This document shows positions 53,374 to 61,509 of a stretch of 64,000 nt of DNA, in pieces. Below the pieces are notes generated by a model. It was not told the origin of the DNA. It saw only the letters and a list, made by a program, of their open reading frames with translations, and ran no database searches. Source of the DNA: Phycicoccus sonneratiae (GTDB taxonomy: Bacteria; Actinomycetota; Actinomycetes; Actinomycetales; Dermatophilaceae). Where the stretch lies: contig NZ_JAFDVD010000005.1 of NCBI RefSeq assembly GCF_016887965.1, positions 124,001 to 188,000 on the forward strand, written 5' to 3'. Position 1 is the stretch's first letter. The number at the start of each line of letters is the position of its first letter. The position numbers and the translations under genes were made by a program.

Positions 53374-53883
53374 ATGCCAGCCACCGTCTTCGACCCGCCG
53401 GAGCGCTTCGTCGCCGGCACCGTGGGCCCGCCGGGCGGCCGCACGTTCTTCCTCCAGGCGAGCGGCGGCGGCCGCGTCGTCTCGGTGTCGCTCGAGAAGG
53501 TGCAGGTGAGCGTGCTCGCCGACCGGGTCAACGACCTCCTCGACGCGCACGCCGAGGGCACGGCCACCGAGCCGCTCGGCGACGGCGACACCGGCCCGCT
53601 GACCACCCCGATCGAGGACGAGTTCCGCGTCGACACCCTCAGCCTCGCGTGGGACCCGGAGCGCCTCGTGCTGGCCATCGAGTGCCACGACCAGGACCCC
53701 GAGGAGGCCGACGAGAGCACTGTGAGCACCCTGCGCGTCGTCCTCGACCCCGCGGCCGCCCGCGCCTTCGCCCGGCGCTGCGGCAAGGTCGTCTCCGCCG
53801 GTCGCCCGGCGTGCCCCTTCTGCGGCCAGCCGCTCGACCCCACCGGCCACATCTGCCCCCGTGCCAACGGATATCGGCGCTGA
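53374..53883 (+). CDS. DUF3090 (YjbF-like) zinc-site protein
   Basis: A 169-residue DUF3090 protein. Its body includes TVGPPGGRTFFLQASGGGRV and VSLEKVQVSVLADRV. The C-terminus has a zinc-type site C147-x2-C150 ... H159-x-C161 in CPFCGQPLDPTGHICPR. The function is unknown, though the gene is nearly always beside the SCO1664-type and phosphatase genes in Actinobacteria. Its last 23 bases overlap the next gene. Confidence 0.88.
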   Translation: MPATVFDPPERFVAGTVGPPGGRTFFLQASGGGRVVSVSLEKVQVSVLADRVNDLLDAHAEGTATEPLGDGDTGPLTTPIEDEFRVDTLSLAWDPERLVLAIECHDQDPEEADESTVSTLRVVLDPAAARAFARRCGKVVSAGRPACPFCGQPLDPTGHICPRANGYRR

Positions 53884-54661
53884 GCTCGAGGAGCTGCTGA
53901 CCCGGGGGGACCTCACGCCCGTCGGGCGCATCTCGGGGTCCTCCAACGGGGCGTTGCTCTGCCTCGTGGGCGACCCCGCCGACGAGGTGCTCGTCATCCA
54001 CAAGCCGGAGGCCACCGAGCGCCGGCTCTGGGACTACCCCGACGGCACGCTCGTCGCGCGCGAGCGGGCCGCCTGGCTGGTCAGCGAGGCCGGCGGCTTC
54101 GGCGTCGTGCCCCCCACGGTGCTGCGCGACGGACCGCTGGGGCCGGGGTCGGTGCAGCTGTGGGTCGGCCCGACGACGGGGGAGCAGGAGCCGCTCGTCG
54201 ACGTCGTCGGGCCCGGCGAGGTGCCGGAGGGCTGGCACGTCGTCCTCGAGGGGGAGTCGACCCTCGGGCAGCCGGTCGTCGTCGCGCACTGCGGCGAGCC
54301 GGCGCTGCGCACCGTCGCCGTCCTCGACGCCGCCCTCAACAACTCCGACCGCAAGGGCAGCCACCTGCTCCGCGACGGCGACGTCGTGCGCGGCTGCGAC
54401 CACGGAGTGAGCCTCGGCGTCGAGCCCAAGCTGCGGACCGTCCTCTGGGGCTGGGCCGGCGAGCGGATCCCCGAGGCCGACCTCGCGCGCCTCGAGCGGC
54501 TCGCGCAGGCCCTCGACGGGTCGCTCGGCGAGGCGCTGGCGCCGCTGCTCACCGTCGAGGAGGTCGACGCGCTCGTCCACCGGGTGGGGTCGCTGCTGCG
54601 CTGGCCGCACCACCCCGTGCCCCGCGGGGACTGGCCGGCCATCCCGTGGCCGGCGCTGTGA
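53861..54661 (+). CDS. SCO1664-family kinase-fold protein (PI-kinase/HipA-like)
   Basis: A 266-residue protein with a PI3/4-kinase/HipA-like fold. A glycine-poor N-lobe holds VGRISGSSNGALLCLV. The catalytic loop is LDAALNNSDRKGSHLL (D-x-x-x-N-N-S-D-R) and the metal motif is GCDHGVSLGVEPKLR. The mates DUF3090 and mshC are conserved partners in mycobacteria (Rv2134c, Rv2133c, Rv2130c, from memory). Function unknown. It overlaps DUF3090 by 23 bases and starts at GTG. Confidence 0.85.
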   Translation: MPTDIGAELEELLTRGDLTPVGRISGSSNGALLCLVGDPADEVLVIHKPEATERRLWDYPDGTLVARERAAWLVSEAGGFGVVPPTVLRDGPLGPGSVQLWVGPTTGEQEPLVDVVGPGEVPEGWHVVLEGESTLGQPVVVAHCGEPALRTVAVLDAALNNSDRKGSHLLRDGDVVRGCDHGVSLGVEPKLRTVLWGWAGERIPEADLARLERLAQALDGSLGEALAPLLTVEEVDALVHRVGSLLRWPHHPVPRGDWPAIPWPAL

Positions 54662-54672
54662 GTGCCGCCCCG

Positions 54673-54678
54673 TAGGCT
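54673..54678 (+). promoter_or_regulatory. -10 box of mshC (leaderless)
   Basis: TAGGCT ends six bases before the mshC GTG at 54685. Confidence 0.48.
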
Positions 54679-54684
54679 TGCCCG

Positions 54685-55944
54685 GTGAAGTCGTGGCCCA
54701 CGCCGTCCGTCCCCGCCGTCCCCGGTCACGGAGAGCCCCTCCGGCTCCACGACACCAGCCGTGACGCGGTCGTCCCCCTCGACGCCGGCGACGTCGCCCG
54801 CATCTACGTCTGCGGCATCACCCCGTACGACGCCACGCACCTCGGCCACGCCGCCACGTACGTCACCTTCGACCTCGTCGTCCGCGCGCTGCTCGACACC
54901 GGGCGGCGGGTCGAGTACGTGCAGAACGTCACCGACGTCGACGACCCGCTGCTCGAGCGGGCGGCGCGCGACGGCCGCGACTGGCGCGAGCTCGCGACGG
55001 CCGAGATCGAGCTCTTCCGCGAGGACATGACCGCCCTCGGTGTCATCCCTCCGGACGAGTACCGGGGCGTCGTCGAGTCGATGGACGAGATCGTCGACGC
55101 CGTGCGCCGACTCGTGTCGTCCGGTGCGGCGTACCGGGTCCCGGTGCCCGAGGGCGAGGGCGAGGGCCCCGGTGATGACGTCTACCTCGACCTCGCGCAG
55201 ACGCCCGCGTTCGGCGAGGTCTCGCACTGGTCCCGCGAGCAGATGATGTCGGTCTTCGCCGACCGCGGGGGCGACCCCGACCGCGCCGGCAAGCGCGACC
55301 CGCTCGACCCGCTGCTCTGGCGCGGGGCGCGTGACGGCGAGCCGTCGTGGGACGACGACGTGCTCGGCGCCGGCCGCCCCGGGTGGCACATCGAGTGCAC
55401 CGCCATCTCGCTGGCCCACCTCGGCCACCCCTTCGACCTCAAGGGCGGGGGCAGCGACCTCGTCTTCCCGCACCACGAGATGAGTGCCGTCCAGGCCACC
55501 GCCCTCACCGGTGGGGAGGTGTTCGCCCGCCTCTACGTCCACCAGGCGATGGTCGGGTTCCAGGGCGAGAAGATGAGCAAGTCCAAGGGCAACCTCGTGC
55601 TCGTCTCGCGCCTGCGCGCCGACGGGGTCGACCCCATGGCCATCCGCCTCGTCCTCCTCGCCCAGCACTACCGCACCGAGTGGGAGTACACCGACTCCCT
55701 TCTCGCCGAGGCGCAGTCGCGGCTCGACCGGTGGCGCGAGGCGCTGTCGACCAACGGCGGGGTCGACGCCACCGACACGGTGGCCGCCGTCCGGTCCGCG
55801 GTCGCCGACGACCTCTCGACGCTGCGGGCGCTCGAGGCCGTCGACGCCTGGTGCGAGCGGACCCTCGCGGGCGAGGGCACGGACGCCGCGGCCCCCGGGG
55901 TCCTGGCCCGCACCCTCGACGCGGTCCTCGGCGTGCGCCTCTGA
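54685..55944 (+). CDS. mshC: MshC, cysteine ligase of mycothiol synthesis
   Basis: A 419-residue CysS paralogue that joins cysteine to glucosaminyl-inositol in mycothiol synthesis, an actinobacterial thiol pathway. The HIGH motif is THLGHAATY with the zinc Cys C43 (YVCGITPYDATHLGH). The KMSKS motif is EKMSKSKGN, and zinc ligands are in GWHIECTAISL and VFPHHEMSA. Compared with cysteinyl-tRNA synthetase it lacks the anticodon-binding C-terminal extension, as MshC does. Confidence 0.95.
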   Translation: MKSWPTPSVPAVPGHGEPLRLHDTSRDAVVPLDAGDVARIYVCGITPYDATHLGHAATYVTFDLVVRALLDTGRRVEYVQNVTDVDDPLLERAARDGRDWRELATAEIELFREDMTALGVIPPDEYRGVVESMDEIVDAVRRLVSSGAAYRVPVPEGEGEGPGDDVYLDLAQTPAFGEVSHWSREQMMSVFADRGGDPDRAGKRDPLDPLLWRGARDGEPSWDDDVLGAGRPGWHIECTAISLAHLGHPFDLKGGGSDLVFPHHEMSAVQATALTGGEVFARLYVHQAMVGFQGEKMSKSKGNLVLVSRLRADGVDPMAIRLVLLAQHYRTEWEYTDSLLAEAQSRLDRWREALSTNGGVDATDTVAAVRSAVADDLSTLRALEAVDAWCERTLAGEGTDAAAPGVLARTLDAVLGVRL

Positions 55945-55973
55945 GCGCTGCCTCGGCTGGCATGCTGTGCCGC

Positions 55974-56771
55974 ATGCTGCCGCTCCTGGGGCCGGTCCCC
56001 ACCCACGACGCCTTCGTGGCGCTCGGTGCCGTCGTGGCGGCCGGGGTCTTCGTCCTCGAGGCCCGGCGGCGCGGGCACACCGACGAGCGGCTCTACGTCG
56101 TCGTCACGGCGGCCCTCGTCGGCGGGGCGCTGCTCATGCGGCTCGGGACGTGGCTGCAGCACCTCGACCTGCGCGCCAACGCGACCCTCGTCGAGCAGTG
56201 GGCCTATGGCAACCGGAGCATCCTCGGCGGCCTCGTCGGGGCCTGGCTCGGGGTGCACGTCGGGAAGCGGCTCAGCGGCTACCGGCTGCGCACCGGCGAC
56301 CTCTTCGCCGCGGCGGTCGCCCTCGGCATGGCCGTGGGCCGGGTCGGCTGCCTGCTCACCGAACGCCCCGGGACGCCCACCGGCCTCCCGTGGGGCCTGC
56401 GGCTCGACGCCGGGGCGGCCGAGCGGCTCGGCGTGCCGGCGGGCGTGCCGCTCCATCCCTCGTTCCTCTACGAGATCGGCTTCCACGTGGTCGTGTTCGC
56501 GCTCATCTGGGGCTGGCTCCGGTTCCGGCCCACGCCGCCCGGCGAGCTGTTCGTCTGGTGGGTCGCCGCGTACGGCGTCTTCCGGTTCCTCGTCGAGGAG
56601 GTCCGCGGCAACGAGGTGGTCTGGAACGGGCTCACCCGACCCCAGCTGTTCCTCGCCGTCACCGTGCCGCTGGTGCTGCTGCGCATCGGGCTGCAGGTGC
56701 GGCGCGGCGCGTACGCCGGCGTCTTCGGGGGTCCGCCGCGCGCCACCGCCGACGTGGGGGTCGGCGCGTGA
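55974..56771 (+). CDS. Lgt-like membrane protein with altered active site
   Basis: A 265-residue protein with about seven membrane segments and the Lgt fold: RSILGGLVGAWLG, GRVGCLLTERPG and PSFLYEI match the diacylglyceryl-transferase frame. In true Lgt the signature GRxGN carries an essential Asn; here it is C126. The His of HGGLIG is replaced (ILGGLVG at 83-89). R123 and E130 remain. It is therefore probably not the housekeeping lipoprotein enzyme. The stop overlaps the radical SAM gene by four bases. A CATGCT box ends seven bases before the ATG chosen. Confidence 0.82.
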   Translation: MLPLLGPVPTHDAFVALGAVVAAGVFVLEARRRGHTDERLYVVVTAALVGGALLMRLGTWLQHLDLRANATLVEQWAYGNRSILGGLVGAWLGVHVGKRLSGYRLRTGDLFAAAVALGMAVGRVGCLLTERPGTPTGLPWGLRLDAGAAERLGVPAGVPLHPSFLYEIGFHVVVFALIWGWLRFRPTPPGELFVWWVAAYGVFRFLVEEVRGNEVVWNGLTRPQLFLAVTVPLVLLRIGLQVRRGAYAGVFGGPPRATADVGVGA

Positions 56772-58360
56772 GCACCGCGGTCCGGGGGGCGGGGATGCCG
56801 CTGCGCGGCGACCGGATCCACCGCTACGTCAACGCCTTCTGCCCGCTGTGCCACGAGGAGCGCCCCGACCGACCGCTCGAGGAGGTCGTGCGGCTGTCCG
56901 GGTGGCTCGTCGAGCGGGGCGGACGGATCTGGTTGGAGCGCGGGTGCACCCGGCACGGGCTCGTCCGCACGATGTACGACGAGTCGCCGCAGATCCTGCG
57001 CTACCTCGAGGAGTGGACGGCGCCGACGAAGGTGCACGCGCCCGACGTGCCGGGCAACTTCGCACCGGTGCCGGCCGCGTACGCCGACGGGCTGCCCGAG
57101 ATGCAGAGCCAGCACACGTGCATCCTCCTCGAGGACCTGCTCGACCACTGCAACCTCAAGTGCCCGACCTGCTTCGCGGCCTCGGCTCCGGCCCTCGCGT
57201 CGGTGGCGCCCCTCGCCGAGGTGCTCGCGTCGGTCGACGCCCGGCTGGAGCGCGAGAACGGCCGGCTCGACGTCCTCATGCTCAGCGGCGGCGAACCCAC
57301 CCTCTACCCGCACCTCGCGGAGCTGCTCGACGAGGTGGCCGCCCGGCCCGTGGTGCGGGTGCTCGTCAACACCAACGGGCTCCTCGTCGCGCAGGACGAC
57401 GAGCTCCTGGCCCTGCTGCGGCGGCACCGCGAGCGGGTCGAGGTCTACCTGCAGTACGACGGCGAGTCCGCGCAGACCTCGGCGCACCACCGCGGCGCCG
57501 ACCTGCGGCGCATCAAGGACCATGCGCTGCAGCGCCTCTCGGAGGCCGAGATCTTCACGACGCTGACGATGACCGCCGCGCTCGGTGTCAACGACGGGGA
57601 GATCGGCGCCGTCATCGACCGGGCGATGGCCACGCCCTACGTCGGGGGCGTGAGCATCCAGCCGGTGTTCGGATCGGGCCGCAGCACCGGCATCGACCCG
57701 ATCGACCGGCTGACGCACACCGGGGTCCTGGCGCGCCTCGACGAGCAGACCCGGGGCCGCGTGACGTGGCGCGACCTCACCGCCCTGCCCTGCTCGCACC
57801 CGCACTGCTGCTCGGTCGGCTACCTGCTGCGCGACGACTCCGGCACCTGGGTCTCGCTCGTGTCGGTCATCGGCCACGAGCGGCTCAAGCAGTGGCTCGA
57901 CCTCGAGCCCGACCTGCTGGCCAACCGGATCGCCGACGACGCCATCCCCGAGAGGCTCCGCGGGGTCGTCAAGTCCTCCCTGCTCGACCTGCTCTCGGAG
58001 CAGTCCTCGCTCTCGCACCCCTCGATGGCCGACATCTGGCGCGATCTCTGCACCGCGTGCGACCTCGGCCTCGGGACGCTCGCCACCCTCGCGTCCTCCC
58101 GGCTGCCGGGGCGGCACGACCGGCTCCGGCGGCTGCTCGGCGAGCGCGTGCTGCGGGTCACCGTCAAGCCGTTCATGGACATGGACACGATGATCGAGGA
58201 GCGTCTCGTGCAGTGCTGCGTCCACGTCGCGACCGTCAACGAGGAGTCGCGCGACCACCAGTGCGCCCCGTTCTGCGCCGTGCAGGCGTGGGCGCCCTTG
58301 TCCCGCAGCCGGTTGTCCACCGCAACCGGCGCCCGTGAGCTACCGCTGGTGGCTCGGTGA
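56768..58360 (+). CDS. Cysteine-rich radical SAM enzyme, tetraether-synthase (Tes)-like
   Basis: 530 residues. The radical SAM core has C128-x3-C132-x2-C135 (CNLKCPTC) and SAM motif LSGGEPTLYP (172-181). An N-terminal CPLC (25-28) plus CTRH (60-63) could bind zinc or iron. Further cysteines sit at 342, 347, 348 (PCSHPHCC), 428, 431 (CTAC), 483, 484, 499 and 503, enough for auxiliary clusters. The layout resembles the archaeal Tes/MJ0619 group that couples lipid chains, known to use several Fe-S clusters. Lipid C-C coupling is inference. It is translationally coupled to the Lgt-like gene. Confidence 0.85.
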   Translation: MSTAVRGAGMPLRGDRIHRYVNAFCPLCHEERPDRPLEEVVRLSGWLVERGGRIWLERGCTRHGLVRTMYDESPQILRYLEEWTAPTKVHAPDVPGNFAPVPAAYADGLPEMQSQHTCILLEDLLDHCNLKCPTCFAASAPALASVAPLAEVLASVDARLERENGRLDVLMLSGGEPTLYPHLAELLDEVAARPVVRVLVNTNGLLVAQDDELLALLRRHRERVEVYLQYDGESAQTSAHHRGADLRRIKDHALQRLSEAEIFTTLTMTAALGVNDGEIGAVIDRAMATPYVGGVSIQPVFGSGRSTGIDPIDRLTHTGVLARLDEQTRGRVTWRDLTALPCSHPHCCSVGYLLRDDSGTWVSLVSVIGHERLKQWLDLEPDLLANRIADDAIPERLRGVVKSSLLDLLSEQSSLSHPSMADIWRDLCTACDLGLGTLATLASSRLPGRHDRLRRLLGERVLRVTVKPFMDMDTMIEERLVQCCVHVATVNEESRDHQCAPFCAVQAWAPLSRSRLSTATGARELPLVAR

Positions 58361-58677
58361 GCACCCCTGCGGCCGGCGACCCCCGGCAGGTCGAGCCACC
58401 CCGCCACGCGGTCGACCCTCCGGTGCGACCCCACGGCGGGCCCGACGACCCGCTCCGGCTCTGCGTGTTCGCCACCGTCTCGCTGCTCGGCTGGCTCCTC
58501 GGCCCGTTCGCGGTGCTCGTCTTCGCCGGGACGGGCGCGGCCGGCTACGTGTCGGCCCGGCGGGCCGGGCTGCTGCGGTCGCGGTGCAAGCTCGGTGACA
58601 CGCGGCTGGTCATCGCCTACCTCGTCGGCCTCGGTGCGCTGGCGGCGGTCTTCGCCGTCCGGACGGTCCTGCGATGA
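58357..58677 (+). CDS. Small membrane protein of the radical SAM cassette
   Basis: 106 residues: a Pro-rich cytosolic start, membrane segments at about 34-56 (LCVFATVSLLGWLLGPFAVL) and about 83-102 (LVIAYLVGLGALAAVFAV), and a basic loop between them (RRAGLLRSRCK). No family recognised. The GTG overlaps the radical SAM stop, and its own stop overlaps the next gene. Confidence 0.72.
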   Translation: MSTPAAGDPRQVEPPRHAVDPPVRPHGGPDDPLRLCVFATVSLLGWLLGPFAVLVFAGTGAAGYVSARRAGLLRSRCKLGDTRLVIAYLVGLGALAAVFAVRTVLR

Positions 58678-59024
58678 GCACCCCGCCGCTGCCGCCGCCC
58701 CCGCCGGCCGTTCCGCCGCGCGGCCCGGGCCTGTCGCGCACCGCGCGGTTCTGGATCGGTGTCGCCGTGGGGGTCTTCGGTGCTCCGGCCCTGACCATCG
58801 GGGTCGTCGTCCTGCTCTCCACGCTGACGAGCGGGTCGGGCAGCGCGGGCGACACCGCCCTACAGGCCCTCGTCGTCCTCGTGCCGGTGGCGCTCGTCGT
58901 CACCGGGCTCGTCGTCCGCGCCACGCGCTGGGTCGTCCTCGGCGCCCTCGCCGGCGGGTCCGTCGTCCTCATCGTCCTCGCGGGCGCGTGCGCGGCCATC
59001 CTCAAGGGGCTCGGGGCCTACTGA
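58674..59024 (+). CDS. Small membrane protein of the radical SAM cassette
   Basis: 116 residues: a Pro-rich start (PPLPPPPPAVPPRG) and three predicted membrane segments (about 26-48, 60-80 and 86-109). No family recognised. It is the last gene of the four-gene unit, followed by a GC-rich hairpin. Confidence 0.7.
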   Translation: MSTPPLPPPPPAVPPRGPGLSRTARFWIGVAVGVFGAPALTIGVVVLLSTLTSGSGSAGDTALQALVVLVPVALVVTGLVVRATRWVVLGALAGGSVVLIVLAGACAAILKGLGAY

Positions 59025-59044
59025 CCCCGCCGCGGGCCGCGGGG
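59025..59044. terminator. GC-rich hairpin between convergent genes
   Basis: ccccgc (59025-59030) can pair with gcgggg (59039-59044) around an 8-base loop, directly after the last gene of the radical SAM cassette and facing the PAC2 gene end. It has no U-tract, so it is a weak terminator candidate. Confidence 0.35.
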
Positions 59045-59049
59045 CGCGC

Positions 59050-59907
59050 TCAGCCCGCGCCGGTGTCGTCGCTGCCGCGACGGCGCAGGTAGCGCTCGAA
59101 CTCCTTGGCGATGGCGTCGCCGCTCGCCTCGGGGAGCTCGGCGGTGTCCTGGGCCTCCTCGAGGCTCTCGACGTACTCGGCGACCTCGGTGTCGGACTCG
59201 GCGAGCTCGTTGATGCCGCGCTCCCAGGCGCGGGCGTCCTCGTCGAGCTCCCCGTGCTCGACGGGCGCGTCGAAGAGCTCCTCGAGCCGGCCGACGAGGG
59301 CCAGCGTGGCCTTCGGCGAGGGGGAGTGGCCGGCGTAGTGCGGAACCGCCGCCCAGCACGACACCGACGGGATGCCCACCTGGGACGCGGCGTCGGCGAG
59401 GACCCCGACGATGCCGGTCGGCCCCTCGTAGCCGCTCTGCTCGAGGTCGTGGCGGTGGCGGGTGTCCTCGCTGTCGGAGGTGGCGGTGACCGGGATCGGG
59501 CGGGAGTGGGCGACGTCGGCCATCAGCGCGCCGAGCGTGACGACCATCGAGACGTCGGTGGCCTCGGCGAGCTCCATGAGCTCGACGGCGAAGGCCCGCC
59601 AGCGGAAGGAGGGTTCGACCCCCTGGACGAGGACGACGTCGCGCCCGAGGGAGGTGTCGCGGGCGACGAGGACGCGCGTGGTGCGCCAGCTGATGCGGCG
59701 CTTGCCGCCCTCGGAGACCACCCGGGGCCGGTTGACCTGGAAGTCGTAGTAGTCCTCGGGGTCGAGCGCGGCGACGACGTCGGCGTCCCACACCTCGGCG
59801 AGGTGCTCGACGACGGCGCTGGCGGCCTCGCCCGCGTCGTTCCAGCCCTCGAAGGCGGCGATCATCACGGGGTCGCGCAGCTCGCCGATGTCCTCGAGCT
59901 CGATCAC
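59050..59907 (-). CDS. PAC2-family protein (proteasome-assembly chaperone fold)
   Basis: A 285-residue PAC2 protein: PVMIAAFEGWNDAGEAASAVV at the start, then ALDPEDYYDFQVNRPRV, ALMADVAHSRPIPVTATS and an acidic, helical C-terminal tail. Actinobacterial PAC2 proteins are conserved near metH (Rv2125 beside Rv2124c, from memory), with a debated link to the proteasome. The GTG is preceded by ggaggagga, and a TAGGGT box (complement of 59936-59941) lies further upstream. Confidence 0.9.
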   Translation of the reverse strand: MIELEDIGELRDPVMIAAFEGWNDAGEAASAVVEHLAEVWDADVVAALDPEDYYDFQVNRPRVVSEGGKRRISWRTTRVLVARDTSLGRDVVLVQGVEPSFRWRAFAVELMELAEATDVSMVVTLGALMADVAHSRPIPVTATSDSEDTRHRHDLEQSGYEGPTGIVGVLADAASQVGIPSVSCWAAVPHYAGHSPSPKATLALVGRLEELFDAPVEHGELDEDARAWERGINELAESDTEVAEYVESLEEAQDTAELPEASGDAIAKEFERYLRRRGSDDTGAG

Positions 59908-59935
59908 GGGCGTCCTCCTCCGGGGTCAGGATCCC

Positions 59936-59955
59936 ACCCTACGGCTCGATAGGCT
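59936..59955. promoter_or_regulatory. Divergent -10 boxes of PAC2 and HAD genes
   Basis: TAGGGT on the minus strand (59936-59941) would give the PAC2 mRNA a short leader with a ribosome site. TAGGCT on the plus strand (59950-59955) ends eight bases before the HAD ATG. Confidence 0.48.
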
Positions 59956-59963
59956 CTCTGCTC

Positions 59964-60629
59964 ATGAGCCTGCCCGCAGCGGTCCTCTGGGACATGGACG
60001 GAACGCTCGTCGACACCGAGCCGTACTGGATCGACGCCGAGCGCGCCATCGTCGCCGAGCACGGCGGGACGTGGGACGACGAGTTCGCCCATCAGCTCGT
60101 CGGCAACGACCTCATGGTGTCGGCGGCGTTCATCCGGGAGCACTCGCCGATCACCTGGGAGCCCGAGCGCATCGTCGACGAGCTGCTCCGGCGGGTCGTC
60201 GTCCAGGTGCGCGAGCACGTGCCGTGGCGGCCCGGCGCCCGCGAGCTGCTCGCCGCCCTGCGGGCCGAGGGGGTGGCCAACGCGCTCGTGACGATGTCGT
60301 GGCGCTCGCTCGCCGACGCGGTGGTGACGGCCCTGCCGGAGGGGGCGTTCGACGCGGTCGTCACCGGTGACGAGGTCGAGCACGGCAAGCCGCACCCCGA
60401 GCCGTACCACGCGGCGGCCCGGCTGCTCGGGGTCGACCCGGCGCGCTGCGTGGCCATCGAGGACAGCCCCACCGGGGTGCGCTCGGCGGTCGCGGCCGGC
60501 GTGCCGACCCTCGCGGTGCCGCACGTCGTGCCCGTGCCGCCGATGGCCGGTGCGGTGCAGGTGCAGGGGCTGGCCGGGATGACGCCGCAGCGCCTCGCCG
60601 AGACCGTGGGGTCACTCGTCGTCGGGTGA
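59964..60629 (+). CDS. HAD-superfamily phosphatase (beta-PGM-like)
   Basis: A 221-residue HAD protein. Motif 1 is LWDMDGTLVDTE with both aspartates, a helical cap follows, then motif 2 LVTMSW, motif 3 lysine HGKPHPEPY and motif 4 AIEDSPTGVRSAV. The cap and motif pattern suit a sugar-phosphate phosphatase or phosphoglucomutase. Its end overlaps the opposing RecB-like gene by 18 bases. Confidence 0.9.
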   Translation: MSLPAAVLWDMDGTLVDTEPYWIDAERAIVAEHGGTWDDEFAHQLVGNDLMVSAAFIREHSPITWEPERIVDELLRRVVVQVREHVPWRPGARELLAALRAEGVANALVTMSWRSLADAVVTALPEGAFDAVVTGDEVEHGKPHPEPYHAAARLLGVDPARCVAIEDSPTGVRSAVAAGVPTLAVPHVVPVPPMAGAVQVQGLAGMTPQRLAETVGSLVVG

Positions 60630-61457
60630 GGCCGCCCCCGAGTGCACCGGGTCGAGGGCGATGAGGCCCGCGCCCTCCGGCAGCGGCGGGGGAGTGCCGC
60701 CCCACTCGGGGCAGTACTCGCGGAAGTCGCACCAGTCGCAGAGCCGGGAGGTGCGCGGCCGCCAGTCACCGGTCTGCGCGGCGCGCACGACGGCGTCCCA
60801 GATGGCGCGGACGTTGCGCTCGATGGCCCGCAGGTCGCGCTCGTCCGGGACGTAGCGCACGACCTCGCCGTTGCCGAGGTAGACGAGCTGGAGCATCCGC
60901 GGCACCTCGCCGTGGAGGCGCCAGAGCACGAGCGCGTAGAACTTCATCTGGAAGAGCGCCTTGGCCTCGAACAGCTCGCTGGGGGAGCGGCCGGTCTTGT
61001 AGTCGACGACGCGCATCGCGCCGTCCGGGGCGACGTCGAGCCGGTCGACGTAGCCGCGCAGCGTCAGGCCCTCGATCTCGGTCTCGACGTACAGCTCGCG
61101 GGCCGCGGGCTCGAGCCGGGTGGGGTCCTCGAGGTCGAACCACTGCTCGACGAGGGTCTGCGCCCCGGCGAACCACGCCTCCTCGCTCAGCTGCTCGTCG
61201 TCGGCGATCATCGCGCCGAGCTCGGGGCGCTCCTCGACGAGGGCCCGCCAGCGCGGCTCGAGGAGCGCGACGGCGGCGGCCGGCGTGCGCTCGGCGGCCG
61301 GGAGCTCGAAGAGGTGCTCGAGGACGGCGTGCACGAGCGTGCCGCGGGCGGCGGCCGGCGACGGGGGACCCTCGAGCTTGTCGATCGTCCGGAAGCGGAA
61401 CAGCAGCGGGCACTGCTTGAAGTCCGCTGCGCGGCTCGGGGACAGGGCGGGGGTCAT
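60612..61457 (-). CDS. RecB-family (PD-(D/E)XK) exonuclease-like protein
   Basis: A 281-residue single nuclease domain of the PDDEXK_1/Cas4-like group. It starts LSPSRAADFKQCPLLF with the first Fe-S Cys. The nuclease motif is RGYVDRLDV then MRVVDYKTGRSP. The C-terminal Cys cluster is SRLCDWCDFREYCPEWG, so a 4Fe-4S site is expected. A role in repair recombination is inferred. The ATG has TACCGT seven bases upstream (61465-61470). Confidence 0.9.
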   Translation of the reverse strand: MTPALSPSRAADFKQCPLLFRFRTIDKLEGPPSPAAARGTLVHAVLEHLFELPAAERTPAAAVALLEPRWRALVEERPELGAMIADDEQLSEEAWFAGAQTLVEQWFDLEDPTRLEPAARELYVETEIEGLTLRGYVDRLDVAPDGAMRVVDYKTGRSPSELFEAKALFQMKFYALVLWRLHGEVPRMLQLVYLGNGEVVRYVPDERDLRAIERNVRAIWDAVVRAAQTGDWRPRTSRLCDWCDFREYCPEWGGTPPPLPEGAGLIALDPVHSGAASPDDE

Positions 61458-61464
61458 GGCGCCC

Positions 61465-61470
61465 ACGGTA
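61465..61470 (-). promoter_or_regulatory. -10 box of the RecB-like gene (leaderless)
   Basis: TACCGT on the minus strand ends seven bases before the ATG at 61457. Confidence 0.45.
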
Positions 61471-61509
61471 GGCGTCCGGGCCGACACCGCCGAGCCGCCA
61501 CCCCGGACC

